Of a DNA stretch of 64,000 bases, positions 35,191 to 44,672 are shown piece after piece (positions within the stretch are counted from its first letter, which is position 1; every line of letters begins with the position of its first letter). The notes beneath the pieces are model-generated. The model was not told the DNA's origin and did not search any database. It saw only the letters and a list, made by a program, of their open reading frames with translations. The DNA comes from Angustibacter luteus (lineage in GTDB: Bacteria > Actinomycetota > Actinomycetes > Actinomycetales > Angustibacteraceae), in NCBI RefSeq assembly GCF_039541115.1, contig NZ_BAABFP010000002.1:62001-126000 (forward strand). The letters are read 5' to 3'. The translations under genes were made by a program, and so were the position numbers.

Positions 35191-36251
35191 CCCGGCACCC
35201 GATGACGTCGGACCAGCCAGATGAACACGGGCGCACCGATGACGGCGGTCGAGATCCCGGCCGCGACCTCGGCCGGCGGCAGGACGACACGGCCGACGAC
35301 GTCCGCACCGAGCACCAGCACCGGCGCCACCAGCAGGCTGAGCGGCAGCACCCAGCGGTTGTCCGCACCGACCAGGGCACGAACGGCGTGCGGGACGACG
35401 AGCCCGACGAAGGCGATCGGCCCCGCGAGCGCGGTGGCGGCGCCGCACAGGATCACGACGCCGAGCGCCGTCACGGCACGACCGAGCCCCACCCGCTGCC
35501 CCAGACCGCGCGCGACGTCGTCCCCCAGCGCCAGCCCGTTCAGCAGCGGGCCGGTGCCCAGGGTGATGGCGATGCCGACCACGAAGAACGGCGCGGTCGC
35601 CCGGATCGCCTGCCAGTCGTGCAGCCCGACGGACCCCACCTGCCAGAACCGGTAGCTGTCCAGGGTCTGGCGGCTGGTCACCAGCAGCGCGTTGGTCAGC
35701 GAGGCCAGACCCGCCGTCATCGCCGCGCCCGCCAGCGCCAGCTTGACCGGCGTCGCCCCCTCTCGACCCAGGCTCGCGACGCCGTAGACGACGACCGCCG
35801 CCAGCGCCGCGCCGACGAGCGCGAACCACACGTAGGCCGAGATGCCGGACAGCCCGAAGACCGCGAGCGCGACGACCACGGCGAGCGCCGCACCCGCGTT
35901 CACCCCCAGGATGCCCGGGTCGGCCAGCGGGTTGCGGGCAACGGCCTGCATCGCCGCCCCGGCCAGACCGAGCGCGCCGCCGACGAGCAGGCCGGCCACC
36001 GTGCGCGGCAGCCGAGCCCGCACGACCACCTGGTCGCCGTTGGTCGGGTCGAAGTGGAACCACGCGTCGTACAGGGTCTGCGCCGAGACGTGCTTGGCGC
36101 CGATGGCCAGCGAGCAGACCACCAGGACCGCGAGCAGCAGCACGACCGGGACGAGCAGCGCGAACGGCGAGATCCGGCGTCGGCGGCCGAGGGACGGGTC
36201 GTCCCCCGGGCCGGCCGGCGCCGGACTCGTCGTGAGGGTGGAGTGGGCCAC
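35184..36251 (-). CDS. Iron-siderophore ABC permease, first (FecCD family)
   Basis: A 355-residue FecCD-type permease. The motifs LPRTVAGLLVGGALGLAG, RNPLADPGILGVNAGAA and ALAGPIAFVGLVVPHAVR are textbook for the family. GTG start three bases after the binding-protein stop. Part of the iron-regulated operon binding protein-permease-permease-ATPase-reductase. Confidence 0.92.
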   Translation of the reverse strand: MAHSTLTTSPAPAGPGDDPSLGRRRRISPFALLVPVVLLLAVLVVCSLAIGAKHVSAQTLYDAWFHFDPTNGDQVVVRARLPRTVAGLLVGGALGLAGAAMQAVARNPLADPGILGVNAGAALAVVVALAVFGLSGISAYVWFALVGAALAAVVVYGVASLGREGATPVKLALAGAAMTAGLASLTNALLVTSRQTLDSYRFWQVGSVGLHDWQAIRATAPFFVVGIAITLGTGPLLNGLALGDDVARGLGQRVGLGRAVTALGVVILCGAATALAGPIAFVGLVVPHAVRALVGADNRWVLPLSLLVAPVLVLGADVVGRVVLPPAEVAAGISTAVIGAPVFIWLVRRHRVPGW

Positions 36252-36254
36252 GCG

Positions 36255-37304
36255 TCAGCTGGCGGTGTCGGCCGCCGCTCCCAGCTGCGGCAGGACCTTG
36301 TCCAGTGCCCAGGGCAGGCTGAGCGGGTTGGACGCCGAGATGGACAGCGTGAGCGTGTTGTCTGAGTCCGCCACCAGCGCGCCGCTCTTGACGGCGGGGA
36401 TCTGGCCGATCAGCGGGTCCTTGGTGATCGCGGCCTTGGTCTTGGCGTCCGGCACCCACGTGACGAACACGTCGGAGGCGAGCTCGCTGGCCCGCTCCGG
36501 CGACCACTCGATGAAGAACTCCTTGCCGCCCTTGGTCTTGTCCTCGATGACCGGCGCGAGCTTCATGCCGATCTCGGTGAGAAACCGCGGCCGGTTGTCG
36601 TTCGGCGTGTAGATGTTGATCCCGGCGCCGCTGTCGGGCTCGAGGTTGCCGTAGATGAAGGTCTTGCCGGCCAGCTGCGGGTAGGCGGCCGCCTTGTCCT
36701 TGATGGTCTGCTCGGTGTCGGCGACGAGCTTCTCCGCCTGGGCCGACTTGCCGAGCGCCTTGCCGATCATCGCGGTGGACTGCTGCCAGGGCGTCCCCCA
36801 GGCGACGTCGGGGTAGGCGACGACCGGCGCGATCTTGCTGAGCTTGTCGTAGTCGGCCTTCGTGAGGCCCGAGTAGGCGGCCAGGATGACGTCGGGCGTG
36901 GTCTTGGCGATCTCGGCAAAGTTGATGCCGTCCGCCTCGGAGTACTGCGCGGGTGCCTTGGCCGTGCCGATCGCGGCGCCGAGCTTGTCTAGCGCGGCGT
37001 CCTTCCACGGCGTGGAGCCCTTGTCGTTGCCGCCCCACTCGTCCTTGGGCATCCCGACCGGGACGACGCCGAGGGCCAGGGCGGTGTCGGCGTTGACCCA
37101 GGCGACGGTGGCGACGCGCTGCGGCTGCTTCGCGATGGTGGTCTCACCGAAGGCGTGCGTGATGGTGACGGGGAAGGCGTCCGCGGCGGCGGGGGCGGTG
37201 GCGGCCTCGTCCGTGGAGCCGGCCGAACCGGTCGAGCAGGCCCCGAGGGCCAGGACGGCGACGGCCGCGGCGGCGATGGCTCCGCGCAGGCGAGTGCTGG
37301 TCAC
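36255..37304 (-). CDS. Iron-siderophore binding lipoprotein
   Basis: A 349-residue FepB/FecB-type receptor. The lipobox is LALGACS, with Cys near residue 23, and the mature protein has the family start VTITHAFGETTIAKQPQRV. AAGGAG lies five bases before the GTG at 37304. First gene of the operon and directly behind two overlapping iron boxes, so it is expressed when iron is scarce. Siderophore type unknown; the sequence resembles receptors for hydroxamate or mixed-type siderophores. Confidence 0.92.
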   Translation of the reverse strand: MTSTRLRGAIAAAAVAVLALGACSTGSAGSTDEAATAPAAADAFPVTITHAFGETTIAKQPQRVATVAWVNADTALALGVVPVGMPKDEWGGNDKGSTPWKDAALDKLGAAIGTAKAPAQYSEADGINFAEIAKTTPDVILAAYSGLTKADYDKLSKIAPVVAYPDVAWGTPWQQSTAMIGKALGKSAQAEKLVADTEQTIKDKAAAYPQLAGKTFIYGNLEPDSGAGINIYTPNDNRPRFLTEIGMKLAPVIEDKTKGGKEFFIEWSPERASELASDVFVTWVPDAKTKAAITKDPLIGQIPAVKSGALVADSDNTLTLSISASNPLSLPWALDKVLPQLGAAADTAS

Positions 37305-37312
37305 GCTTCTCC

Positions 37313-37346
37313 TTAGGTCAGGCTTACTTAGGTCTGCCTAACCTAA
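37313..37346. promoter_or_regulatory. Two overlapping DtxR/IdeR iron boxes
   Basis: TTAGGTCTGCCTAACCTAA (37328-37346) matches the 19-base DtxR/IdeR consensus at 17 positions. A weaker copy, TTAGGTCAGGCTTACTTAG, lies at 37313-37331. They sit 9-42 bases before the binding-protein start, where an iron-loaded repressor would block transcription. Confidence 0.85.
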
Positions 37347-37414
37347 CATCACCCGCCTTCGTCACACCACGCCCTCCCCCACCAGCACCCACGCACCCAC
37401 CCCCTCCCCGCAGA

Positions 37415-37465
37415 TGTCCCGCTATCGGGTGCTATCAGACCGGTTTCGCACCGGATAGCGGGACA
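37415..37465 (-). terminator. Long hairpin after the LuxR-type regulator gene
   Basis: Arms TGTCCCGCTATC (37415-37426) and GATAGCGGGACA (37454-37465) are perfect, with further pairing GGTGC/GCACC inside. It begins eight bases after the regulator stop and shields the iron operon promoter. No U tract. Confidence 0.65.
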
Positions 37466-37472
37466 CGTGCGG

Positions 37473-40208
37473 TCAGGGCGGGGACGACGGGAGCTTGGCC
37501 GAGAGCTCGGCCCGCGAGGTGATGCCGAGCTTGATGTACACGTTGCGCAGGTGGTACTCGATCGTCTTCGGGCTGAGGAAGAGGGCCGCCGCGGCTTCCC
37601 GCGTCGTCCGACCACCGGCGAGCAGGCGGGCGACCTGGAGCTCCTGCGGGGTGAGCTCGCGGATCCCGCTGGCGTCCCGGCGCTGGGCGCTCTCCCCCGT
37701 CGCCAGCAACTCGGCCGCCGCCTGCTCGGCCCACGGGGCGGCGCCGAGCCGGTCGAACGTCGCGAGCGCGGCCCGCAACGGTTCGCGGGCGTCCGTGCGC
37801 CGGCGCGCCCGCCGGAGCCGCGCGCCGTGCGCCAGCTGCGTGCGGGCGACCTCGAAGGAGTCCAGGGTGTGCTCGTGGTGCCGCAAGGCTTCGGTGATCT
37901 GCTGGTCCACCTCGTCGTCCGGGCAGGTCATCGCGAGGGCGCGCGCGGCCCGGGCGAGCGACCAGGGCTGCCCCTTCGCCACCGCCCCCTGGGCGTAGCC
38001 GGCGGCCAGCTCGCGTGCGTCGTCCGGGCGACCGAGCCGGACCAGCGCGTCCACCAGCTCGGGTGCCGGCGACAGGTCGACGTCCTCGAACCCGAGCCCG
38101 ACCAGCAGCTGCTGCAGCTGCTGGAAGTGCTGCAGCGCAACGTCCGGACGGCCGAACCCCAGCTCGAGGTCGCCGAGCGCGAACAGCGACCACGCCTCGA
38201 ACAGGCCCAGGTGTCGCTCCCGGGCGATCAGCAGCGCCTCCTGGGCATGCTCTCGACAGCGCGTCTCGTCACCGCGACGCGACTCCAGCCAGGTCAGTCC
38301 GGCCAGGCAGGCCACCAGGTCCGTGGTGTGCCCGGCCTCACGAGCCAGGTGGATCCCTTCGCTGTACGTGGCCTCCGCGTCCTGCCACCGGTCCGTCGTC
38401 GCCTGGTCACGACCGACGGCGAACAGCAGGAAGGGCAGGTCGCCGATCGCGCTGGCTCGGCGCAGCGAGGCCATCACGGCGCTGACCAGCTCGCGGCTGA
38501 TCCCGCTCTCGCGCAGGAACAGCGGCCCGATCACCAGCCACGGTGCGAGCACCGTGTCGTGCCGCAGGACGTCGTCCGCCACCGCCCGCTGGACCGCGCG
38601 GCGGATGCGTTCGGGGCCGCCATGTCCCGTGAGGACCCCGGCGACGCCGGCAGCCATCTGTCCGAGCCAGCGCGCCCGGGTCGAGGTCGCCCTCGCGTCG
38701 AGCTCGTCGATGGCGGCCGCAGCGCGCACGACCGTGGCGGTGTCGGCCAGGAAGAGGCAGTCCACGATCGCGTCGGCGAGCAGCGAGATCGCGGCATCCG
38801 GGTCGGCGTCGGCGAACTCGAGGCCGGCTCTCAGGTGGACGTCCCGGGCGTCCTGAAGCGAACCCGTACGCGCCGCGACGGCACCCGACAGCGCGGCCGC
38901 TCGGATCCTCAGCCCGACCCGGTCCAGCGGGCCGGCCCGCGCCAGCAGGTCGACGGCCGTCGCCGTCAGCCCCGCCAGCCAGGCGCACTCCGCCGCGCTG
39001 ACCAGCCGCTCGACCTGGCGGTCCGGATCCGGGCTGAGCCGGGCGGCGCGCTCGTACGCGGACGCCGCGACCGCCGGCCCGGACCGGTCCCGGGCCCGCT
39101 GCGCCGCGGCGTCCAGCAGGGCCGCGGTGCTCTCGTCGGGGCCGAGGGTCGCCTCACCGAGGTGCCAGGCCCGCCGGTCGGCGTCCGCCTCGGGGAGCGC
39201 GTCGGCCAGCGCCCGATGGACCGCGCGGCGCTGGGCCGGCGTGGCATCCGTGTAGACCCCCGACCGAACCAGGTCGTGCCGGAACCGCACCGTGCCCAGG
39301 TCGAGCCGCACCAGCTCGACCTGCTCGGCCTCGTCCAGGTCCTCGACGGACACCCCCAACGCGGTGCAGGCCCGAGAGACCACCACCAGGTCCCCCGCAC
39401 CGGCGGCCGCCACCAGGAGCGCGGTGCGCGCCGCCGGTGAGAGCCGGTCGGCGCGGCGCGCGAACGCCCGGGCCAGCGACGCGGGCACCCGGACCGGCAC
39501 GTCCGGGGCGAGCGACTCCAGTGAGTCCGCCTCGTCGGCCAGCTCGATCAGCGCCAGCGGGTTGCCCCCGGTCGCCGCGCACAGCCGGGCCACCACGTCC
39601 GGGGCGAGTCGTCGTCCGGACGTCGTCACCAGCGTCCCGGAGTCCGACTCCGACAGCCCCACCACCAGGCGGGTCGGCAGGCCGGCCTCGATGACGGCGC
39701 ACGGGACGTCGTCCCGGGCGGCGAGCAGCAGCACCACCGGGTCGGCGGTCAACCGTCGCGCGGCGAAGCAGAGGGCCTGGGCCGACGGGCGGTCGAGCAG
39801 GTGCGCGTCGTCCACCAGCACGGCGACCGGCTGCTCCTCGGCCAGCCGGCTGAGCAGGCTGAGGGTGGCCGCTCCGATGGCGAACCGGTCACCACCGGTG
39901 CCTGGTCGCAGCGCCAGGGCGGAGGCCAGTGCCTCGGCCTGCGGCTGCGGGATCCGGTCCAGCAGGTCGAGGCCGGGGCGCAGCACCTGCAGCAGCGCGC
40001 CGAACGGCACCTCGGACTCCGACTCCGCACCGGTCGCGCGCAGCAGCCGCATCCCGGCCGCCGCGGCCGTGGCGGCCGTGTCCTCCAGAAGTGCGCTCTT
40101 GCCGATCCCCGCCTCGCCGATCAGCAGCAGGGACCCGCTCTCACCCACCCGCGCACCAGCGACCAGGGCCTCGATGGCCTGGCGCTCGGCCTCGCGACCC
40201 ACCAGCAC
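37473..40208 (-). CDS. Large LuxR-family ATPase regulator (LAL type)
   Basis: A 911-residue regulator. N-terminal AAA/NACHT-like ATPase with Walker A GEAGIGKSA near residue 30 and Walker B VAVLVDDAHLLD near 130; a long helical TPR-like middle; and a C-terminal LuxR helix-turn-helix (LTPQELQVARLLAGGRTTRE, SPKTIEYHLRNVYIKLGI). LAL regulators often activate specialised-metabolism or sugar genes in response to a small molecule. Divergent from the methyltransferase gene with a palindrome between, so these are its probable targets. Confidence 0.88.
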   Translation of the reverse strand: MLVGREAERQAIEALVAGARVGESGSLLLIGEAGIGKSALLEDTAATAAAAGMRLLRATGAESESEVPFGALLQVLRPGLDLLDRIPQPQAEALASALALRPGTGGDRFAIGAATLSLLSRLAEEQPVAVLVDDAHLLDRPSAQALCFAARRLTADPVVLLLAARDDVPCAVIEAGLPTRLVVGLSESDSGTLVTTSGRRLAPDVVARLCAATGGNPLALIELADEADSLESLAPDVPVRVPASLARAFARRADRLSPAARTALLVAAAGAGDLVVVSRACTALGVSVEDLDEAEQVELVRLDLGTVRFRHDLVRSGVYTDATPAQRRAVHRALADALPEADADRRAWHLGEATLGPDESTAALLDAAAQRARDRSGPAVAASAYERAARLSPDPDRQVERLVSAAECAWLAGLTATAVDLLARAGPLDRVGLRIRAAALSGAVAARTGSLQDARDVHLRAGLEFADADPDAAISLLADAIVDCLFLADTATVVRAAAAIDELDARATSTRARWLGQMAAGVAGVLTGHGGPERIRRAVQRAVADDVLRHDTVLAPWLVIGPLFLRESGISRELVSAVMASLRRASAIGDLPFLLFAVGRDQATTDRWQDAEATYSEGIHLAREAGHTTDLVACLAGLTWLESRRGDETRCREHAQEALLIARERHLGLFEAWSLFALGDLELGFGRPDVALQHFQQLQQLLVGLGFEDVDLSPAPELVDALVRLGRPDDARELAAGYAQGAVAKGQPWSLARAARALAMTCPDDEVDQQITEALRHHEHTLDSFEVARTQLAHGARLRRARRRTDAREPLRAALATFDRLGAAPWAEQAAAELLATGESAQRRDASGIRELTPQELQVARLLAGGRTTREAAAALFLSPKTIEYHLRNVYIKLGITSRAELSAKLPSSPP

Positions 40209-40226
40209 CCCACGAGTCTAGGAGGG

Positions 40227-40245
40227 ATCAGGGGGGTCCCCTGAT
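40227..40245. promoter_or_regulatory. Palindrome between regulator and methyltransferase
   Basis: ATCAGGGGGGTCCCCTGAT has perfect eight-base arms around three bases. It lies 19 bases before the regulator start and 64 before the methyltransferase start, placed to act on both divergent genes. Confidence 0.5.
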
Positions 40246-40308
40246 GCGAGCGGACCGGCCCAACGCGCAGCCTCGAACGAGAGACACCATCCGAACGAGG
40301 AGAAGCCC

Positions 40309-41418
40309 GTGACCACCATCGATCGACCGACCACCCCGACGACCCCGACCACCACCGAGCGCCCGATCGACCCGTACAAGCTGATGGCGTTCGTGTTCCG
40401 CGCCGTGGACGAGGTCGGCGCCGCGCTGAACACCGCCCTCGTCGTGATGGGCGACGAGCTCGGCTACTACCGCGCGCTGGCCGACGGCACCCCGACGACG
40501 CCGGCCGAGCTGGCCGAGCGGACGAGCACCGACGAGCACTACGCCCGGGAGTGGCTGAGCGCGCAGGCGGCCGGCGGCTACGTCGAGTACGACGCGCAGA
40601 CCCGACGCTTCACGCTGCCCGCCGAGCAGGCCGCGGCGCTGACCGACCCGAGCAGCCCGGCGTACCTGCCAGGGTTCTTCCAGATCGCGCACGGCACGGT
40701 CCGGGACGCCCCGAGCATCATCGAGGCCGCGCGGGACGGCGACGGACTCGGCTGGCACGCGCACAACGCCGACGTGCACGTGGGCTGCGAGCGGTTCTTC
40801 CGCACCATGTACAACGCGCACCTGATCGGCGAGTGGCTGCCGGCGCTGGACGGCGTGGTCGACAAGCTCGAGCGGGGCGGCAAGGTCGCGGACGTGGGCT
40901 GCGGCCACGGTGCGTCGACGATCCTGATGGCCCAGGCGTTCCCGAACGCCACGTTCGTCGGCTCGGACTACCACGAGGGGTCCATCGAGATCGCCCGCCA
41001 GCGCGCGCAGGAGGCGGGGGTGGGCGACCGGATCACGTTCGAGGTGGCTCCGGCCACGGGCTTCAGCGGGTCGGACTTCGACCTGGTGACGATGTTCGAC
41101 TGCCTGCACGACATGGGTGACCCGGTCGGTGCGGCCCGGCACGTCAAGGAGGCCATCGCCGCCGACGGCACCTGGATGGTCGTCGAGCCGATGGCCGGCG
41201 ACCACGTGGAGGACAACCTCAACCCGGTCGGCCGGGCGTTCTACGGCTTCTCGACGCTGCTGTGCACGCCGGCCTCGCTCTCCCAGGACGTCGGGCTCGC
41301 GCTGGGCACCCAGGCCGGCCCGGCCAAGATCCGGGACGTCGCCACCGCAGCCGGGTTCGGACGTTTCCGTCCGGCCGCGAGCACCCCGTTCAACAACGTG
41401 CTCGAGGTCCGGCCTTGA
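40309..41418 (+). CDS. Class I SAM-dependent methyltransferase with winged-helix N-terminus
   Basis: A 369-residue protein. A Thr/Pro-rich start is followed by a winged-helix dimerisation domain (residues ~40-110, LAERTSTDEHYAREWL). The Rossmann methyltransferase fold has motif I VADVGCGHGAST and acidic strand VGSDYHEGSI. Layout resembles Rv2258c and O-methyltransferases of natural-product pathways. GTG start with AGGAG seven bases upstream. Coupled to the hydrolase-glycosyltransferase gene; substrate unknown. Confidence 0.85.
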   Translation: MTTIDRPTTPTTPTTTERPIDPYKLMAFVFRAVDEVGAALNTALVVMGDELGYYRALADGTPTTPAELAERTSTDEHYAREWLSAQAAGGYVEYDAQTRRFTLPAEQAAALTDPSSPAYLPGFFQIAHGTVRDAPSIIEAARDGDGLGWHAHNADVHVGCERFFRTMYNAHLIGEWLPALDGVVDKLERGGKVADVGCGHGASTILMAQAFPNATFVGSDYHEGSIEIARQRAQEAGVGDRITFEVAPATGFSGSDFDLVTMFDCLHDMGDPVGAARHVKEAIAADGTWMVVEPMAGDHVEDNLNPVGRAFYGFSTLLCTPASLSQDVGLALGTQAGPAKIRDVATAAGFGRFRPAASTPFNNVLEVRP

Positions 41419-41477
41419 GCGCGGCCAGCGCGACGCCGGCTGCTGACGCGGACGCCGCGCAGGAGCACACTGCCAGG

Positions 41478-43616
41478 GTGGGACACGACCCCAGCCGGGC
41501 GGCCGACCCCGACGTCGAAGGCGTCGTGGAGCGGGACGGCGTCGCGCTGGCCTACGAGGTGTACGGCCAGGACCACCGCCCGACGGTGGTCCTGGTCCCG
41601 ACCTGGTCGATCGTGCCGTCGCGGTTCTGGAAGGCGCAGATCGGCTACCTGTCCCGGCACTACCGGGTCGTGACGTTCGACGGGCGAGGGAGCGGTCGGT
41701 CCGGTCGGCCGGAGGGGGCGGCCGCGTACAGCAACGAGGAGTACGCCGCGGACATCGTGGCGGTGCTGGACGCGACCGAAACCGACCGGGCTGTGCTGGT
41801 CTCGTTGTCCTGCGGGGCGGCGTGGACCGTGCACGTCGCCGCCGGTCACCCCGACCGGGTGCTCGGCCTGTTCTCCATCGCCCCCTCCTGCGGCCTTCGC
41901 GTGCCGAACCAGCAGCGCGACCACATCCCCTGGCTCGAGCCGATCGAGTCCCATGAGGGCTGGGAGAAGTACAACGCGCCGTACTGGCTGGGTGGTGGCT
42001 ACGACGACTTCGTCGACTACTTCTTCGGACGCATGTTCACCGAGCCGCACTCGACGAAGCAGGTCGAGGACTGCGTCGGCTGGGCCCACGAGATCAGCCC
42101 GAACACGCTGGCGGACACCGTCTCCGGCCGGATCGGCTGCGACGGCGCCGTGTGCACGGACATCGAGCCGCTGTGCGCTCAGGTGACCTGCCCGGTGACC
42201 GTCGTGCACGGCACCGAGGACCAGATCAGACCGCACTCCATCGGCGAACGGCTGGCCGAGCTCACCGGCGGGTCGCTGGTGCTGCTGGACGGCGTCGGGC
42301 ACGGCCCGCCGGCCCGGGACCCGGTGCGCACCAACCACTTGATCGCCGAGTTCGTCGACCGGGTCTGCCCGCGTCCGCCCGCCACCACCACGTGGGTGCG
42401 CGCGGCCCGGCGTCCGCGCCGCGCCCTGTACCTGTCCTCCCCCATCGGCCTCGGGCACGCGCAGCGCGACGCCGCGATCGCGGCCGAGCTGCGCCAGCTG
42501 CACCCCGACCTGCAGATCGACTGGCTCGCCCAGCACCCGGTCACCACGGTGCTGGGCGAGCGCGGCGAGCGGGTGCACCTGGCCTCCGCCCTCTTGCGCA
42601 ACGAGTCGGGTCACATCGAGCACGAGTCCGGCGAGCACGACCTGCACGCGTTCCAGGCGATCCGGCGGATGGACGAGATCCTGGTCCACAACTTCATGGT
42701 GTTCGCCGACGTCGTCGAGCAGGAGCCGTACGACCTGGTGATCGGCGACGAGGCCTGGGACGTCGACTACTTCCTGCACGAGAACCCCGAGCTGAAGCGG
42801 TTCTCGTTCGCCTGGATGACCGACTTCGTCGGCTGGCTGCCGATGCCGGACGGCGGGGCGCGCGAGGCCGCGCTGACCGCCGACTACAACGCCGAGATGC
42901 TCGAGCAGCGCGCCCGGTTCTCGCGGGTGCGGGACCGATCGGTCTTCGTGGGCAACCCGGACGACATCGTGGACGACGAGTTCGGGCCGGGCCTGCCCCG
43001 GATCCGGGACTGGACCGAGCAGAACTTCGACTTCGCCGGCTACGTCACCGGCTTCGACCCGGCCGCCGTGCAGGGCAGCGAGCGGGTGCGCGAGCACCTC
43101 GGGATCTCCCCGGACGAGCGGCTGTGCCTGGTCACCGTGGGCGGCTCCGGGGTCGGCGGCTCGCTGCTGCGCCGCGTGGTGGACGCCGTCCCGCTGGCTC
43201 GTCAGCTGGTGCCCGAGCTGCGGTTCGTGTTCGTCACCGGTCCGCGGATCGACCCGGCGTCGTTGCCGATGCCGGCCGGCGCCCAGGTGGTCGGCTACGT
43301 GCCGGACCTCTACCGGCACCTCGCCGCGTGCGACCTGGCCGTGGTGCAGGGCGGTCTGACCACGTGCATGGAGCTGACCGCGCTGCGGAAGCCGTTCGTG
43401 TACGTGCCGCTGCGGAACCACTTCGAGCAGAACCGGCACGTGCGGCAGCGGCTCGACCGCTACGAGGCCGGACGCTTCCTACCGTACGAGGACGCCGTGG
43501 ACCCGGACGGGCTCGCCGAGGCGATCGGCAAGGAGGTCACCCGCTCGGTGGCGTACCGGCCGGTCGAGACGGACGGCGCCGCGCGGGCTGCCGCCCTGCT
43601 CGCCGACCTCCTCTGA
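41478..43616 (+). CDS. Fusion: alpha/beta hydrolase + GT-B glycosyltransferase
   Basis: A 712-residue fusion. Residues ~18-300 are an alpha/beta hydrolase: RGSGRS loop, nucleophile Ser in VSLSCGAAW, acid Asp in HGTEDQI, His in DGVGHGP. From ~residue 315 a GT-B glycosyltransferase follows, with a MurG-like start (SSPIGLGHAQRD) and donor site (VQGGLTTCMELTALRKPF, then HFEQNRH). I chose the GTG at 41478 (AGGAG 12 bases upstream); a TTG at 41415 overlapping the methyltransferase stop, with GAGG upstream, is a real alternative adding 21 residues. Probably a tailoring enzyme that transfers a sugar and hydrolyses an ester or lactone; not established. Confidence 0.83.
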   Translation: MGHDPSRAADPDVEGVVERDGVALAYEVYGQDHRPTVVLVPTWSIVPSRFWKAQIGYLSRHYRVVTFDGRGSGRSGRPEGAAAYSNEEYAADIVAVLDATETDRAVLVSLSCGAAWTVHVAAGHPDRVLGLFSIAPSCGLRVPNQQRDHIPWLEPIESHEGWEKYNAPYWLGGGYDDFVDYFFGRMFTEPHSTKQVEDCVGWAHEISPNTLADTVSGRIGCDGAVCTDIEPLCAQVTCPVTVVHGTEDQIRPHSIGERLAELTGGSLVLLDGVGHGPPARDPVRTNHLIAEFVDRVCPRPPATTTWVRAARRPRRALYLSSPIGLGHAQRDAAIAAELRQLHPDLQIDWLAQHPVTTVLGERGERVHLASALLRNESGHIEHESGEHDLHAFQAIRRMDEILVHNFMVFADVVEQEPYDLVIGDEAWDVDYFLHENPELKRFSFAWMTDFVGWLPMPDGGAREAALTADYNAEMLEQRARFSRVRDRSVFVGNPDDIVDDEFGPGLPRIRDWTEQNFDFAGYVTGFDPAAVQGSERVREHLGISPDERLCLVTVGGSGVGGSLLRRVVDAVPLARQLVPELRFVFVTGPRIDPASLPMPAGAQVVGYVPDLYRHLAACDLAVVQGGLTTCMELTALRKPFVYVPLRNHFEQNRHVRQRLDRYEAGRFLPYEDAVDPDGLAEAIGKEVTRSVAYRPVETDGAARAAALLADLL

Positions 43617-43704
43617 CCAAGGTCTGTCCCACGTCGCCGACCGGCGAGGCAGCGCGCCTGGGGCCCTGGCGCCCTGGCGCCGATGAGACTGGGGTGCTCG
43701 CGAG

Positions 43705-44643
43705 CTAGGTGAGCGAGCTGCGATAGGAGTTCAACGACGCATGAAGAGCGAGCAGGCGCTCACATGCCTGCCCGGCCTGCACCTTGCCGAGGTCGGTGTC
43801 GATGCGCGCAGTGGCGTTGTACACGAGCCAGCCGCCTTGCGAGGAGACCCAGCCGCCGAAGGGCCACAGCTCGCCCACGACGTCCGTGTCCGTGGCGCGG
43901 CAGTAGGAGGCCAGGACTCGTCGGAACCCCTCGGCGTCGGTCGACCAGTCAAGCGCCACCGAGACGGCCTCCCGGATGACCGGCTGGGCACCGGCAGCGT
44001 CCCAGTCCAGCGCTACCAACGTGCCCCCGACCACCAGGGTGTTCTTGGGGTCCAGGTCCCCGTGGGACATCGCGTGCGCAGTGACCAGCCCAGGTGCTGC
44101 AGTCGCTGCCTCGAGCGCCGCGAGATCCGGGGCCGCCCGCCACAGCCGATCGGCGAGATCGCCAGGCATGCTGGCGTGGTGGGCCAAGGCCGCCCACCGA
44201 TCGACGTCCCACGGCTCGTCGTCCAACGGCTGGTTGAAGGTCCTTCCAGCTCCGTGGATCTGCGCGAGGAGCGCACCCGCGTGCTCCAGGTGGTCGAGGG
44301 GTTCCGGTGGTCGTCCGTCACACCAGCGGTGAACCCGCACGAGATCGCCATCCACCTCGGCCAGACACCGTCCGTCCGGAAGCTGGATCGGCTCGGGACA
44401 TGGGACCCCCCGCTCGAACGCGGCCGCCTCGACGGCGTAGGCAGCCTCGATATTGCCCCTGAAGTCGGCGCGATCCGCGTTGGCGCGCATGACCTTCACC
44501 GCGAACGTCCCAGCATCGGCCTCAAGCTTCCACAGCTCGTTGGACAGACCCCCTGCCACCTGCTCGACGGCGTACGAGCTCCCCAGACCAAAGGCTTGCG
44601 CGACCTGGCTCGAGTTGCTCAGCACGATGGGAGCCTGCCCCAC
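43705..44643 (-). CDS. Aminoglycoside-phosphotransferase-family kinase
   Basis: A 312-residue APH/choline-kinase-fold protein. The ATP region has FAVKVMRA, the catalytic loop SHGDLDPKNTLV has HxD and Asn, and the metal Asp lies in ALDWD. Most members phosphorylate small molecules such as sugars, homoserine or antibiotics; resistance should not be assumed. GTG start without a clear ribosome site. Gene composition is a little less GC-rich than the neighbours. Confidence 0.8.
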   Translation of the reverse strand: MGQAPIVLSNSSQVAQAFGLGSSYAVEQVAGGLSNELWKLEADAGTFAVKVMRANADRADFRGNIEAAYAVEAAAFERGVPCPEPIQLPDGRCLAEVDGDLVRVHRWCDGRPPEPLDHLEHAGALLAQIHGAGRTFNQPLDDEPWDVDRWAALAHHASMPGDLADRLWRAAPDLAALEAATAAPGLVTAHAMSHGDLDPKNTLVVGGTLVALDWDAAGAQPVIREAVSVALDWSTDAEGFRRVLASYCRATDTDVVGELWPFGGWVSSQGGWLVYNATARIDTDLGKVQAGQACERLLALHASLNSYRSSLT

Positions 44644-44672
44644 TCAAACGTCGTCGAGCAACGCAGTCGTGC

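Noticed and set aside
43617-43704. Possible terminator or repeat between the convergent fusion gene and APH-like gene
   Set aside because: Only short GC-rich symmetries are present, no stem longer than a few bases could be supported.
43705-44643. Antibiotic resistance gene call for the APH-family protein
   Set aside because: The fold is shared by many metabolic kinases and no close resistance subfamily motif is visible.
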